Shown here in pieces: positions 28,328 to 41,145 of a stretch of 64,000 nt of DNA. Positions within the stretch are counted from its first letter, which is position 1. Every line of letters begins with the position of its first letter. Location of the stretch: contig NZ_WLYK01000001.1 in the NCBI RefSeq assembly GCF_009707545.1, positions 1,302,001-1,366,000 on the forward strand, read 5' to 3'. Below the pieces are notes generated by a model, which saw only the letters and a program-made list of their open reading frames with translations, ran no database searches and was not told where the DNA came from. Source of the stretch: Nakamurella alba. GTDB taxonomy: Bacteria > Actinomycetota > Actinomycetes > Mycobacteriales > Nakamurellaceae. A program made the translations under genes and the position numbers.

Positions 28328-28990
28328 ATGAGCAACCCCGCCGGTTACCCGAGCGGCGCGGCCCACGGGCACGCGCTGCACCTGCCGCAGTCGCGGTACA
28401 TCCTGCCGTCCTTCGTCGAGCGCACCAGCTACGGCGTCAAGGAGTCGAACCCGTACAACAAGCTGTTCGAGGAGCGCATCATCTTCCTCGGCGTGCAGAT
28501 CGACGACGCCTCGGCGAACGACGTGATGGCACAGCTGCTGACGCTGGAGTCGAGCGATCCCGATCGCGAGATCACCATGTACATCAACTCGCCCGGTGGC
28601 TCGTTCACCTCGATGACGGCCATCTACGACACGATGCAGTTCGTCCGCCCGCACATCCAGACGGTCTGCCTGGGCCAGGCGGCCTCGGCGGCCGCCGTGC
28701 TGCTGGCAGCCGGTTCCGCCGGACGCCGCCTGGCGCTGCCGAACTCGCGCATCCTGATCCACCAGCCGGCCACCGAGGGCGTCTACGGCCAGGTGTCCGA
28801 CCTGGAGATCCAGGCCCGCGAGATCGGCCGGATGAAGGCCACCCTCGAGGAGATGCTGGCCCGCCACTCCAACAAGTCGCCGGAGGAGGTCCGCCAGGAC
28901 ATCGACCGCGACAAGATCCTGACGGCCGCCGAGGCCAAGGAGTACGGCCTGGTGGACGACGTGCTGTCCTACCGCAAGATCGACGTCTGA
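28328..28990 (+). CDS. clpP2: ATP-dependent Clp protease proteolytic subunit, second of pair
   Basis: The 220-residue paralogue of ClpP1 has the triad Ser120 ([11 protein letters not shown]), His145 (RILIHQPA) and Asp191 (RQDIDRD). The N-terminus [18 protein letters not shown] is typical of actinobacterial ClpP2, which contributes the docking face for the ATPase in the mixed ClpP1P2 tetradecamer. It starts at an ATG preceded by gagctggag-like purines, 34 nt after clpP1, in the same operon. A long imperfect hairpin follows the stop, separating it from clpX. Confidence 0.95.
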   Translation: MSNPAGYPSGAAHGHALHLPQSRYILPSFVERTSYGVKESNPYNKLFEERIIFLGVQIDDASANDVMAQLLTLESSDPDREITMYINSPGGSFTSMTAIYDTMQFVRPHIQTVCLGQAASAAAVLLAAGSAGRRLALPNSRILIHQPATEGVYGQVSDLEIQAREIGRMKATLEEMLARHSNKSPEEVRQDIDRDKILTAAEAKEYGLVDDVLSYRKIDV

Positions 28991-29007
28991 TCCGGTTCCG
29001 GATCGCG

Positions 29008-29050
29008 GGCCGCACAACGTCGCCGGGGCTCCCGGCGGCGTCGTGCGGCC
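29008..29050 (+). terminator. Imperfect terminator hairpin after clpP2
   Basis: Arms of about 20 nt (ggccgcac... and ...gtgcggcc) pair with one mismatch and one G-U, starting 18 nt after the clpP2 stop. Confidence 0.65.
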
Positions 29051-29402
29051 TCCGCCGATCGGTGGGCCGGCCGGGCACCCTGGGTGACGGCATCGGTACC
29101 GATCGGTGCGACCGGCGGGACGACGCCTGCCGGGTCACCCGCCCGGGGTGGCGATTCACCCGGCGCAACGGACATATCCCCTGCCGCCGCCGCGGTCGGC
29201 CGCTACCCTGGTGGACGACCGGCAGGACCGGGCGGTACCCGGTTTCCGGCCCGTGTCGCGGCGCGCAATCCCGCGCCGCCGATGCGGACAGCAGGTACGG
29301 TCGGGCAGTACCGGGCACCGGACGCGACGAGTTCGCGGCCTGCCCCAACAGGACAACGCACCCGCCACGGGTTCGGTTCCGACGAGTGAGATCGAGAGGC
29401 AC
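29051..29402. other. Gene-free leader of clpX
   Basis: No gene is recognised in this 352-nt stretch. The frame of clpX is open upstream, but the family start is clearly the ATG at 29403, so the region is taken as a promoter and leader. A TACCCT hexamer (29205-29210) is a possible -10. Confidence 0.45.
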
Positions 29403-30671
<1,269 letters not shown>

Positions 30672-30742
30672 GCCAGTGCCTTCCCTCGGGAGGTCGCCGC
30701 TTGCAGGTCCGGCGGACGACCAACACCAGACGAAGCGCAGAC

Positions 30743-30778
30743 GAAGAAGCCCGGCCCCTTTCGGGGCCGGGCTTCTTC
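30743..30778. terminator. Strong bidirectional terminator after clpX
   Basis: A perfect 16-bp stem (30743-30758 with 30763-30778) with the loop tttc, followed by tcgtttctc. It lies between convergent clpX and the lipoprotein gene. Confidence 0.93.
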
Positions 30779-30853
30779 TCGTTTCTCGGGTGCCGCTGCC
30801 GCTGTGCCGCCGGTCGCGATGACCGGTGGCAGCAGGGGCGGGCCGACCGGGCG

Positions 30854-31516
30854 TCAGCCGGCGCAGTTGGCGTCGAGCCAGGCGGAGATCTTGTCCGTGG
30901 CCGCGGTGACCGTCGGGTCGTCGAGGATCGCGCCGGCCTCGGCCAGCGACTTGCCCTGGGCGTTCTTCGCGGCGGTCGCCAGGACCTCGAAGTCCGGCTT
31001 CAGCTCGTCCGGCACCGAGGCCATCGCGCTGTCGATCGCGGCGGTCAGCTCGGAGGCGTCGTAGGTGCCCTCGGTCCCGCCGAGCAGGCTGAGCAGGGAG
31101 AGGCTGATGGTGGCGTACGCGCCGGCCACGGTCAGGCAGTCGCCGCCGAAGCCCAGATCCGTCGGGATGCCGAGATCGGTGGGGATCCCCATGTCCGTGG
31201 GCACCCCGGTGTAGTCGGTGGCTCCGCCGCTGTCGGTGCTCTCGCCACCCTCACCGCCGTCCGTGGTCTCTCCGCCGTCGGTGCTCCCGCCCTCGGTGAC
31301 CTCTGTCGATCCGGGAGCCTCGGCACCGCCGCCGTCGCCGGTCGGCGCGGGGGCGTCGGTGGATCCTGCCGCTCCGGCGCCGGCGGTGGCTGCCGCGCCG
31401 TTGCCGGCCAGGTTCGGCAGGCCGATGGTCGGCGCCCCGCTCTGCGAGGACGAACAACCGGTAAGCGCCAGCGCGGCCGCGGCGGCGAGGACGACGAGGC
31501 GGGTGCGGATCGCCAT
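30854..31516 (-). CDS. Lipoprotein, paralogue A of a tandem pair
   Basis: The 220-residue protein has a lipoprotein signal (LAAAAALALTGCSS; lipobox LTGC, Cys about residue 21). A long Gly/Ser/Thr/Glu-rich linker ends with the short repeat IPTDLG (three times, about residues 103-120), and a small helical domain follows that starts GGDCLTVAGAYATISLSLL and ends KISAWLDANCAG. The two outer Cys probably form a disulfide. The next minus-strand gene encodes a protein with the same domain, so this is a tandem duplication. The ATG at 31516 has an aaggag site 6 nt upstream. Function unknown; surface exposure is inferred from the lipobox. Confidence 0.75.
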   Translation of the reverse strand: MAIRTRLVVLAAAAALALTGCSSSQSGAPTIGLPNLAGNGAAATAGAGAAGSTDAPAPTGDGGGAEAPGSTEVTEGGSTDGGETTDGGEGGESTDSGGATDYTGVPTDMGIPTDLGIPTDLGFGGDCLTVAGAYATISLSLLSLLGGTEGTYDASELTAAIDSAMASVPDELKPDFEVLATAAKNAQGKSLAEAGAILDDPTVTAATDKISAWLDANCAG

Positions 31517-31630
31517 GACAGGCTCCTTGATGCGTCGGCGGCGCAGTGCTCGCGCCGTGTCGGTGAAGAGGTTAGCCGTCACCCGGTGATACCCCGGGCG
31601 ATCCATCCGGCATCACTCTGACGCGCGAGG

Positions 31631-32161
31631 TCAGCCGCCGTTGCAGTGGGTCGCCACCCAATCCTCGACCTGACGCATGGCAGTGCTCATCACCGGGTCG
31701 TCGACCACCTTCTGCGCATCGACCACCGGCTGCCCGTCGACGGAGCGGACGGCCTCCCCGAGCGCCTGGAAGGTCGGGGCCAGCTCGGCGGGCAGCACCT
31801 CGATCGCCTGGTCGACGGCCACCAGCACCGGTGCCGCGTCGAAGTCGCCGGTCAGGTCGCCGGCGTAGAGGGCCTGCATCAGCAGGCCCGAGACGGATCC
31901 GTACGCGGAGGCGACCGTCATGCACGTGCCCTGGTCGCCGATGATCCCGCCGCCGGTGTCCTGCGTCGGCTCCTCGGTCGGGCCGGTCGGGCCCTCGGTG
32001 GGTTCGGTGCTGTCCTCGATCGTTGCGGGTCCTTGGCCGATCGGTCCGGCTCCGATCCCGATGCCGGGTGGCGGGTCGCCGGCATCACTGCCGCCGGTAC
32101 ACCCGGCGAGCACCAGTGCTGCAGTCAGCAGCGGGACGAGAACACCTGCACGGAAACGCAT
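31631..32161 (-). CDS. Lipoprotein, paralogue B of a tandem pair
   Basis: The 176-residue protein has a lipoprotein signal (LVPLLTAALVLAGCTG; lipobox LAGC, Cys about residue 20), a Thr/Glu/Pro-rich linker (TEPTEGPTGPTEEPT), and a C-terminal domain matching paralogue A: GTCMTVASAYGSVSGLLMQA, ALGEAVRSVDGQPV, DDPVMSTAMRQVEDWVATHC. The spacing of the two Cys is conserved in both. The ATG at 32161 is chosen because it starts the signal peptide, though its ribosome-binding site is weak. The open frame continues far upstream, but that part is not protein-like. Function unknown. Confidence 0.72.
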   Translation of the reverse strand: MRFRAGVLVPLLTAALVLAGCTGGSDAGDPPPGIGIGAGPIGQGPATIEDSTEPTEGPTGPTEEPTQDTGGGIIGDQGTCMTVASAYGSVSGLLMQALYAGDLTGDFDAAPVLVAVDQAIEVLPAELAPTFQALGEAVRSVDGQPVVDAQKVVDDPVMSTAMRQVEDWVATHCNGG

Positions 32162-32580
32162 CTGGAACACCTGACCGGATCTGCTGTCGGACCCGCGCCG
32201 AATCGCGGCACAGAGGAGTGCATGTCGCGAACGCGGTTGCGACACCTGGTGTGTCGCCGGGCAGCAGGAGCGGATGGCTCGGGCGGTGATACCGGACGGA
32301 TGCAACGGGTGAGCCGGGTCACGCCCGGGGTGATCGGTCGGGCCCGGAGTTCCCGACGCACTCCGGCGACGGTCACATTGGTTCCGGGCAGTGCGGAAGC
32401 TGGGCACGTTCGGGAGCGCTGTCGGGTGGCCAGGGAACGACACCACGGCAGGGCTGCTCAGCTGCGTCCGCACGTCGGCGGCCACCATGCGACAGTCACG
32501 GCAGGTCCGGGGACGCCGGATGCCGGGCACGTCACCGGGCGCGCAGTTCCCGCCGGTCACGCCATCGCGTGACGGGTCGC
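32162..32580. other. Gene-free stretch between lipoprotein B and the LLM oxidoreductase
   Basis: No supported gene. A plus-strand frame from an ATG at 32222 has a ggag site but an Arg/His-rich composition typical of non-coding GC-rich DNA, so it is not annotated. Confidence 0.5.
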
Positions 32581-33636
32581 TCAGACGCCGACCGGCGCGG
32601 TGCGGAAGGCCTCGGCAACCAGCTCGTAGGAGCGCAGTTTGGCCTGGTGGCCGTGCACCCGGGTGCTCACCATGAGCTCCTGCACCCCGAAGTCCTCGAC
32701 GAGCTCGCGGAGCCCGGCGGCCACCTGCTGCGGATCGCCGATCACCTCGGTGCTCTGCATCGCGGCGGTCAGGTCGAGTTCCTGCTGGGTCCAGGGGTAC
32801 TCGGCCGCCTCCTCCGGAGAGGGCGTGCGCTGCAACTGACCCCGGCGCAGCAACAGCATCGACAGCGCACCCGGCCGCGCCTGGTACTGCGCCTCCTCCT
32901 CGGTGTCGGCCGCGACCACGCTGACGCCGATCATCGAGTAGGGCTCGTCCAGCTCGTCGGAGGGCCGGAACGACTGCCGGTAGATGTCCAGCGCCGCAAG
33001 GGTGTTCCCGCCGGCGCCGGCGAAGTGGTGGGCGAAGGCGAACGGCAGGCCCAGCTTCCCGGCGAGCCGCGCGGACCAGTCGGAGGAACCGAGCAGCCAG
33101 ACCGGGACCGGCGACACCGGGGTGGCCTGGATCGCCGCGAAGGGATGGTTGTCGGGGAAGTCGCCGCGCAGGAAATGCCGGAGCTCGGTGAGCCGGTCGG
33201 CCATGTCCTCGTCGGGGTTCTGCATCCGGCGGCGCAGCGCGTAGGAGGTCAGCTGGTCGCTGCCCGGCGCGCGGCCGAGCCCGAGATCGATCCGGCCGGG
33301 GTGCAGCGCGGCCAGGGTGCCGAACTGCTCGGCGACCGCCAGCGGCGCGTGGTTCGGCAGCATGACGCCGCCGGAGCCGAGCCGGATGGAGTGGGTGGCG
33401 GCGCCGAGATGGGCCAGCAGCACCGGGGGAGCGGCGCTGGCGACCGCGGGGATCCCGTGGTGCTCGGCGACCCAGAACCGGGTGTAGCCCCAACGTTCCG
33501 CGGCCGCGGCGAGGGCGGTGGTGCTCTCCAGCGCTTCCCGCACGGTCTGCCCGGTTCCGACGCCGGCCAGGTCCAGCACCGAGAGCGGGACCGGGGAGGA
33601 GCCGAGTGTGCTGCCGGCGATCTGCGGGTTGCTCAT
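32581..33636 (-). CDS. LLM-class flavin-dependent oxidoreductase
   Basis: The 351-residue protein is a luciferase-like monooxygenase fold (TIM barrel, single chain). Family features are [20 protein letters not shown] near the N-terminus, [18 protein letters not shown] (about residues 52-69), [16 protein letters not shown], and [17 protein letters not shown] (about 110-126). It matches the type 1 LLM subgroup that takes FMNH2 or F420H2. The ATG at 33636 follows a ggagg site 7 nt upstream and gives the usual start; the upstream open frame is not conserved. The substrate cannot be inferred, and its neighbours (lipoproteins, fdhD) give no clear hint. Confidence 0.9.
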   Translation of the reverse strand: MSNPQIAGSTLGSSPVPLSVLDLAGVGTGQTVREALESTTALAAAAERWGYTRFWVAEHHGIPAVASAAPPVLLAHLGAATHSIRLGSGGVMLPNHAPLAVAEQFGTLAALHPGRIDLGLGRAPGSDQLTSYALRRRMQNPDEDMADRLTELRHFLRGDFPDNHPFAAIQATPVSPVPVWLLGSSDWSARLAGKLGLPFAFAHHFAGAGGNTLAALDIYRQSFRPSDELDEPYSMIGVSVVAADTEEEAQYQARPGALSMLLLRRGQLQRTPSPEEAAEYPWTQQELDLTAAMQSTEVIGDPQQVAAGLRELVEDFGVQELMVSTRVHGHQAKLRSYELVAEAFRTAPVGV

Positions 33637-33851
33637 GGGTTCTCCTCCGGGCGCTGCGTACGACTGTCCTTCAGGTGCAACACGGTCGCTGCTGGGCGTG
33701 TTCCGGTTCCGGCGCCCCGGTTTCCGCCCCGCCCCCTGCATGGATCAAGAGCGTCCGCAGGTCATCGGAGGCAGGAAACGGGACGGAAGTGACAGGAGTC
33801 GCCGGGTTCGTCCCTGCGGAGCGACATGATCCACGCAGGGAAGGGGGCCGG

Positions 33852-34685
33852 TCAGGCGCCGCGGACGCGGTGGTGGCCGGTGTAGAGGTTGAAGCCGTCG
33901 TGGCGGGTGAAGCCGACGAGAGTCAGGCCCGTCGACTCGGCCAGCTCCACCGCCAGCGAGGAGGGCGCGGACACCGCGACCAGCACCGGGATCCCGGCCA
34001 GCACCGCCTTCTGCACCAGCTCGAAGGACGCCCGGGAGGAGGTCAGCAGCGCCCGGTCGCCCAGCGGCAACCGGCCCTCCAGCATCGCGGCGCCGATCAC
34101 CTTGTCGACCGCGTTGTGCCGGCCGACGTCCTCGCGCACGAACTCCAGGCGGCCGTCGGTGGTGGCCAGCGCAGCGGCGTGCAGACCGCCGGTAGTGCGG
34201 AACCCCTGCTGCCGTGGCCGCAGCAGCTCGGGCAGCCGGGCCAGCACGGCCGGGTCGAACACCGGACCGTCGACGGGCAGCGGGTACCGCTGCCGCTTCG
34301 CGAGGGCGTCGATGGAGGCGCTGCCGCAGACACCGCAGGCCGAGGTCGTGGTGAGCGACCGGGCAGCAGCGGCGACCGCGGCCGGGTCGGCGGCGGTGGG
34401 GGAGAGCGCGACGTCGAGCACGTTGTAGGTGTTGCGCCCTTGCTCGTCGACCCCGTCGCAGTAGCGCATGACCGTCACATCGGCACGGCCGGCGACGATG
34501 CCCTCGGCGTGCAGCAGGCCGTGGGCCAGCTCGATGTCATGACCCGGCGTGCGCATGGTGACGGTGAACGGCGCGCCGGCCACCCTGATCTCCAGCGGCT
34601 CCTCGCCCGCGACGCTGTCCGGGCGGCTGACGAAGCCGGTGCCGTTCCAGTGCCGGACCTTCGCCCGCGCGATCACTCGGCTCAC
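33852..34685 (-). CDS. fdhD: Formate dehydrogenase accessory sulfurtransferase
   Basis: The 277-residue protein transfers sulfur from a cysteine desulfurase to the molybdenum cofactor, which formate-dehydrogenase-like enzymes need. It has the catalytic loop CGVCG (Cys117, Cys120) and the conserved FVREDVGRHNAVDKVIG stretch with nearby TSSRASFELVQKA. The N-terminal EEPLEIRVAG is also typical. The start is a GTG at 34685. The likely client, an FdhF/YdeP-type molybdoenzyme, is encoded on the same strand 3.3 kb upstream, separated by unrelated genes. Confidence 0.95.
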   Translation of the reverse strand: MSRVIARAKVRHWNGTGFVSRPDSVAGEEPLEIRVAGAPFTVTMRTPGHDIELAHGLLHAEGIVAGRADVTVMRYCDGVDEQGRNTYNVLDVALSPTAADPAAVAAAARSLTTTSACGVCGSASIDALAKRQRYPLPVDGPVFDPAVLARLPELLRPRQQGFRTTGGLHAAALATTDGRLEFVREDVGRHNAVDKVIGAAMLEGRLPLGDRALLTSSRASFELVQKAVLAGIPVLVAVSAPSSLAVELAESTGLTLVGFTRHDGFNLYTGHHRVRGA

Positions 34686-34744
34686 CCCTGCAGCATCCCA
34701 GAACCGCGGGCCGGGCGGGTGCGCACGCCCGTAGCATCGGCCGC

Positions 34745-35296
34745 GTGCCCGCGCGACGGATCAAGATCACCGGTATCTCCGGATCCGGCAAGACCACCCT
34801 CGCCCGCCAGCTGTCGGTGACACTCGGTGTGCCGTGGATCGAACTCGATGCACTGCACCACGGACCCGACTGGACACCGGCGGATCCGGACGACTTCCGC
34901 GCCGAGGTGCTGGTGCTCACCGACGGTCCCGGCTGGGTCGTCGACGGCAACTACCGCACCCACCTGGCCGGGATCATCGACGACCGGGTGGACCTGCTGG
35001 TCGCGTTGGATCTGCCGCGGCCGGTGGTGCTGGTCCAGTTGCTCGCCCGCACGCTGCGCCGGATGGCCACCCGGGAAGAGCTGTGGAACGGCAACACGGA
35101 GCGGTGGCGGAACCTGCTGTGCACCGACCCGGAACAGAACATCCTGCTGTGGGCGCACGTGCACTTCGGCGCCCAGCGACGCCGGGCCCGGGAGGCGGAG
35201 CGGGCGTGGCTGTCCGACCGGACCGGTACTCCGGTCGTCAGATTGAGCTCGCGAGCGCAGACGCAGCGGTTCGTCGAGCACCTCGCCGGCCTCTGA
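34745..35296 (+). CDS. Small P-loop kinase-like protein (FlaR/topology-modulation type)
   Basis: The 183-residue protein has an adenylate-kinase-like P-loop: GISGSGKTTLARQL (about residues 10-23), WIELDALHHGPDW (31-43), then a Walker-B-like VVDGNY and DLLVALDLPRP. The sequence resembles proteins named topology modulation or FlaR-like, which are small nucleotide kinases of uncertain substrate. A Trp/Arg-rich segment (ELWNGNTERWRNLL) in the middle is characteristic of that group. The start is GTG at 34745, divergent from fdhD. It is cytosolic; no link to its neighbours is evident. Confidence 0.8.
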   Translation: MPARRIKITGISGSGKTTLARQLSVTLGVPWIELDALHHGPDWTPADPDDFRAEVLVLTDGPGWVVDGNYRTHLAGIIDDRVDLLVALDLPRPVVLVQLLARTLRRMATREELWNGNTERWRNLLCTDPEQNILLWAHVHFGAQRRRAREAERAWLSDRTGTPVVRLSSRAQTQRFVEHLAGL

Positions 35297-35319
35297 GGAC
35301 GCCGGACCGGCCTCAGGGG

Positions 35320-36165
35320 TCAGTGAACCTGCCGCCGACGCGCGAGCACCAGGAGGGAGCCGCCGAGAAGTGCTGCGACACCGGCGAACCCGAGCATGGA
35401 GCCGACGGGTGATCCGGTCGCGGCGAGCGACGGCCCACCGGCACCGGTACCCGCCGTGCCCGTCGGCGCCGCCAGACAGGAATCGACGGCCGCGGCGGGC
35501 AGGGCGCTCCACGGCACGCTGTCCAGCACGGCTCCGTCGACCGATAGGACCTCGAACCCGGCCGGCGATGCCGCCAGGGCGTCGGCACTGATCGGCCAGG
35601 TGAAGGTGGTGGGGTGGTCGAACGGTCCGATGACCCTCTCGGTGCCGGTCGTTCCCGCCGCCACGTCCGTGATCACCGGCGCGACCTGGTAGTAGTGCGT
35701 GGATTGCCAGGTCACCGGAACGGACACGGAGCACCCGGAGAGCACCGGGTCGCCGATGGTCGCTGCCGGTGGGAAATCGTCGGACGAGGATTCCGCGTAC
35801 ACGGTCACCATGGGATACCGGAAGGAATCGACGTACTGGTCGCAGATCCCGTGGACGTGCACCTCGTGCGCATAGTTGATGTCGAAGGACTTGCTCCAGC
35901 TGCCGTCCGCCGCGGGCTGCACGAACAATGTGCCCCTGTCCCCGGTTCCCTGCTCCTGGTCCCAGATCACGGCCAGGATCACCTGCACCGGCTCGTCACC
36001 GATCGGCAGGCACCCGGTCCCGGACACCGTGATGTCGGTGAAGGGATCGTAGAGCTCCTTGTCGGTGCTCATCGTCGGACCGGGGTCGGCGGCGGCCCCC
36101 TGCACCGGCCCGGCGACCAGCAGGCCCATGATCACGACAGCCATCAACGCTGCGACACGACGCAT
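35320..36165 (-). CDS. Cell-wall-anchored surface protein with LAATG sortase motif
   Basis: The 281-residue protein has an N-terminal signal peptide (ALMAVVIMGLLVAGPVQGA, cleavage near residue 25) and a classical C-terminal sorting signal: LAATG, then a hydrophobic helix (MLGFAGVAALLGGSLLVLA) and a positive tail RRRQVH. LAxTG is the motif of class E sortases in high-GC actinobacteria. The body looks like beta-sandwich domains, with two Cys pairs likely forming disulfides. There is no enzyme motif. The ATG has a ggtggga purine stretch before it. No sortase gene is in this window. Confidence 0.82.
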   Translation of the reverse strand: MRRVAALMAVVIMGLLVAGPVQGAAADPGPTMSTDKELYDPFTDITVSGTGCLPIGDEPVQVILAVIWDQEQGTGDRGTLFVQPAADGSWSKSFDINYAHEVHVHGICDQYVDSFRYPMVTVYAESSSDDFPPAATIGDPVLSGCSVSVPVTWQSTHYYQVAPVITDVAAGTTGTERVIGPFDHPTTFTWPISADALAASPAGFEVLSVDGAVLDSVPWSALPAAAVDSCLAAPTGTAGTGAGGPSLAATGSPVGSMLGFAGVAALLGGSLLVLARRRQVH

Positions 36166-36279
36166 TTCCCACCCCTTGATGCCGCGGTGCCCACAGCACC
36201 ACGTGAGCCCACACCGTAAAGGCTGTGTAAGGGTGGAAACAACCCGGACGCGCCGGCGACCGGCAATGGCGTCACCGCG

Positions 36280-36762
36280 TCAGCGGCGGACCATCCGGAT
36301 CTCCAGGATGCCCGAGGCGTCGAGCTGCTCCTCGCCGTCCGGGATGAAGTCGTGGTGGACGTAGAAGGCGGCGGCCCGCGGGTTGTCCCGGTAGACCCAG
36401 AGCGAGGCCGGCCGGTCGCCGAGCACGGCGTCGAGCAGGTCGTCGGAGACGCCGCTGCCCTGCTGACTCTGCCGCACGTAGATGGCGTACAGCTCGGTCT
36501 CCGCGGGCGGGTTCTCGTCGCGGCTCGGGCCGGCGATCGCGATCCCGATCACCTCACCACTCTCGGTCACGCCGAGCATGTGCACCGCGATCCCGGACTC
36601 GATCTCGACCCGCCGCCGCTCGGCCAGCTTGGCCACGTCCAGCCCGGCCAGCCGCTCGTCGTCCCACATGCCCGCATAGGCCTCGCGCCAGCAGGCGACG
36701 TGGCACTCGGTGAAGGCCAGGGCGTCCTCCGGCCGAGCCTCCCGCACGGTGTACGTGCTCAA
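36280..36762 (-). CDS. GNAT-family N-acetyltransferase
   Basis: The 160-residue protein has the GNAT fold: VREARPEDALAFTECHVACW at the N-terminus, GEVIGIAIAGPSRD (beta 2-4), ELYAIYVRQSQQGSGVSDDLL with the acetyl-CoA-binding Q/R-x-x-G-x-G loop (about residues 92-112), and LWVYRDNPRAAAFYVHHDF near the C-terminus. It acetylates an amine on a small molecule or protein. The TTG at 36762 is preferred because AGGAGG lies 5 nt upstream; an ATG 19 codons earlier lacks any ribosome-binding site. Substrate unknown. Confidence 0.87.
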   Translation of the reverse strand: MSTYTVREARPEDALAFTECHVACWREAYAGMWDDERLAGLDVAKLAERRRVEIESGIAVHMLGVTESGEVIGIAIAGPSRDENPPAETELYAIYVRQSQQGSGVSDDLLDAVLGDRPASLWVYRDNPRAAAFYVHHDFIPDGEEQLDASGILEIRMVRR

Positions 36763-36996
36763 TCCGGCCTCCTCGGCTCCGTCCCGGGTGCATCGCACAC
36801 TGATGTGTGTGCGCCGCACTGCGCACTCGTGATGCGCTGCACCAGGAGGGGATCCGGGCCGCCGGTGTCCGGCGGCACCACCCGCCCGTGATGCCTGCCC
36901 AGGCTAGTGCACAGTGAAGTCGGCGTTGTCCCAGCCCTCCCGCTGCGACCGGGCGGGAGCGGTGCCCGCTGCCGGGTGGGTGGCGGTCGTCGCAGG

Positions 36997-37878
36997 TCAG
37001 GCGGTGCCGGCGATGGCGTCGTACGCCGCGTTGGTGAGAGCGATCATTCTCTCCCGGCCCTCGGTGCCCTCGGAGTTGCCGCCGTTGACGAACACGGTCA
37101 GCTCCTCCCCGGTGCGCATGCAGGTCGGCCACACCAGGTCGTCGTCGGTCATCTCGGTGCCCTCGGCCGCCGTCCGGAGGTTGACCGCGACGCACTGCAC
37201 CTCGCCGAAGGACTGGACCTCCTGCCGGTTGGAGGCCAGCCCGAGGTCCGCCGGATCGGTGACCGGGCCGATCACCATGCCCGGCGCGTGCGCGCGGACG
37301 GCGATCACGCTGGGCAGGAACATCAGGTCGTCGGACCCGTAGGCCTGGAAACCCGCCCCCGCCCCGCCGAAGGCGGCCGAGTACGCCGCGACGGTCAGGT
37401 CGCGGGTGTGCTGCTGGGTGGTGCGCTGCCGATCGAGCTGCTCCGCCTTGGCGCCCTTCTTCTCCTGAACGGTGAGCAGGTCGTCGTAGCCGCCGACGGT
37501 GGCCGGCATGGCGATCGGTGTGGTGTCGGGATCGTCGGTGCCGCTACCGAACGACAGCACGTTGGTGAGCACCAGCACCGCCCCGGCGATCACCGCGACC
37601 ACCACGCCGATGGCGATCCCGGCCAGCAGCGGACCGCTCCGACGGGAGGCCGTGGCGGCCGCGGGTTGTCCGGCCGGGGCCGACGTACCGGCGCCCTGCT
37701 GCCCGTATCCCTGCTGCGGGTAGCCCTGTTGGGCGTAGCCCGAACCCCCCTGCCCGTAGCCCTGGCCCGCCTGTCCGTAGCCACCCGGCGGGTACGGCTG
37801 GGACTCCCGTGACCCCTGGGGCTGTCCCTGCGGGTGGCCCTGTGGCTGGCCGGGTCCTTGTCCGTACGGCGTCGTCAT
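36997..37878 (-). CDS. Single-pass membrane protein with Gln/Gly/Tyr-rich N-terminus
   Basis: The 293-residue protein starts with about 70 residues of low complexity (repeats of GYGQ, QQGYPQQGYGQQG and PQGHPQGQPQG), followed by one membrane helix (LLAGIAIGVVVAVIAGAVLVL, about residues 87-107) and an extracytoplasmic domain of about 180 residues with two Cys (EVQCVAV and WPTCMRTG). The topology is N-in, C-out. Such proteins are frequent in actinobacteria; the outer domain is not one I recognise. The ATG has a poor ribosome-binding site and a GTG 8 codons earlier is an alternative. Function unknown. Confidence 0.72.
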   Translation of the reverse strand: MTTPYGQGPGQPQGHPQGQPQGSRESQPYPPGGYGQAGQGYGQGGSGYAQQGYPQQGYGQQGAGTSAPAGQPAAATASRRSGPLLAGIAIGVVVAVIAGAVLVLTNVLSFGSGTDDPDTTPIAMPATVGGYDDLLTVQEKKGAKAEQLDRQRTTQQHTRDLTVAAYSAAFGGAGAGFQAYGSDDLMFLPSVIAVRAHAPGMVIGPVTDPADLGLASNRQEVQSFGEVQCVAVNLRTAAEGTEMTDDDLVWPTCMRTGEELTVFVNGGNSEGTEGRERMIALTNAAYDAIAGTA

Positions 37879-37951
37879 GGGGGTGAGGGTGCCATCCCGC
37901 ACCCCCGCACGTCCCCCGGTTGGCGGATTGTCCGGTTCGGTGTCGCCGCGG

Positions 37952-40255
<2,304 letters not shown>

Positions 40256-40356
40256 CCCCCCATCCTGCACCCGCGCCGCTCGCGCCGGTCGCACCCGGCC
40301 TCCCGACAGTCCGCCCATCCGGCCGTTACCGGTTCCTGACGGTGCGGGGTGGGAGC

Positions 40357-41145
40357 ATGGAGGGCGTGACGGTGTACCGCGACACGGGTGTGGTGCTGCG
40401 GGTCACGAAGCTCGGCGAGGCCGATCGCATCGTGACCCTGCTGACCCGTCGTACCGGAAAGGTGCGGGCCGTCGCGAAGGGCGTGCGCCGCACGAAGAGT
40501 CGTTTCGGCTCGCGGCTGGAGCCGTGCAGCCACGTCGACCTGCAGATCTACGCCGGCCGCAACCTCGACATCGTCACCCAGGCGGAGACGGTCGACCCGT
40601 TCCACGCCCGGCTCGCGGCCGACTACTCCCGCTACACCACGGCCACCGCGATGGTGGAGACCGCGGAGCGGCTGGCGGCGGAGGAGAAGGAGCCGGCGCT
40701 GCGGCTGTACCTGCTGCTGGTGTCGGCGCTGCGGGCGATGGACGAGACCGGCCGGGATCCGTCGCTGGTGCTCGACGCCTTCCTGCTCCGCGCGATGGCG
40801 CTGGCCGGTTGGGCGCCCGCGCTTACCGAGTGCGCCCGCTGCGGCACCCCGGGCCCGCACGCCGCCTTCCACGTCCCGTCCGGCGGCGCACTCTGCGCCG
40901 GCTGCCGTGGCCCGGGTGTGGCGCGGCCGGCGCCGGCGACCATCGGCCTGATGGCCGCGCTGGTCGGTGGGGACTGGACCGTGGCCGAGGCGGCGACCGG
41001 GCAGTGCCGGCGGGAGGCGTCCGGGCTGGTGGCCGCCCTGCTGCAGTGGCACATGGAGCGCGGTCTGCGGTCGCTGCCGCTGATCGACCGCGTCGAGCCG
41101 GCCGCGGCCGTGCAGGTCGCCTTCGACCTGCCGGTGGCCCCGTGA
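40357..41145 (+). CDS. recO: DNA repair protein RecO
   Basis: The 262-residue protein acts with RecF and RecR to load RecA on gapped DNA. The N-terminal OB domain contains [20 protein letters not shown] and the basic [20 protein letters not shown]. The C-terminal helical part carries a zinc site, CARCGTPG and LCAGC. Starts are ambiguous: GTG 40342, ATG 40357 or GTG 40366; the ATG is taken here. Its stop overlaps the uppS GTG, as in mycobacteria (Rv2362c-Rv2361c, from memory). Confidence 0.94.
   Translation: MEGVTVYRDTGVVLRVTKLGEADRIVTLLTRRTGKVRAVAKGVRRTKSRFGSRLEPCSHVDLQIYAGRNLDIVTQAETVDPFHARLAADYSRYTTATAMVETAERLAAEEKEPALRLYLLLVSALRAMDETGRDPSLVLDAFLLRAMALAGWAPALTECARCGTPGPHAAFHVPSGGALCAGCRGPGVARPAPATIGLMAALVGGDWTVAEAATGQCRREASGLVAALLQWHMERGLRSLPLIDRVEPAAAVQVAFDLPVAP

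Noticed and set aside
32222-32572. A possible 117-residue plus-strand protein with a ggag site
   Set aside because: Arg/His-rich composition without conserved features; the ribosome-binding-like motif alone is not enough.
36762-36819. An ATG start 19 codons upstream for the GNAT gene
   Set aside because: There is no ribosome-binding site there, whereas the TTG at 36762 has AGGAGG 5 nt upstream and gives the normal family length.
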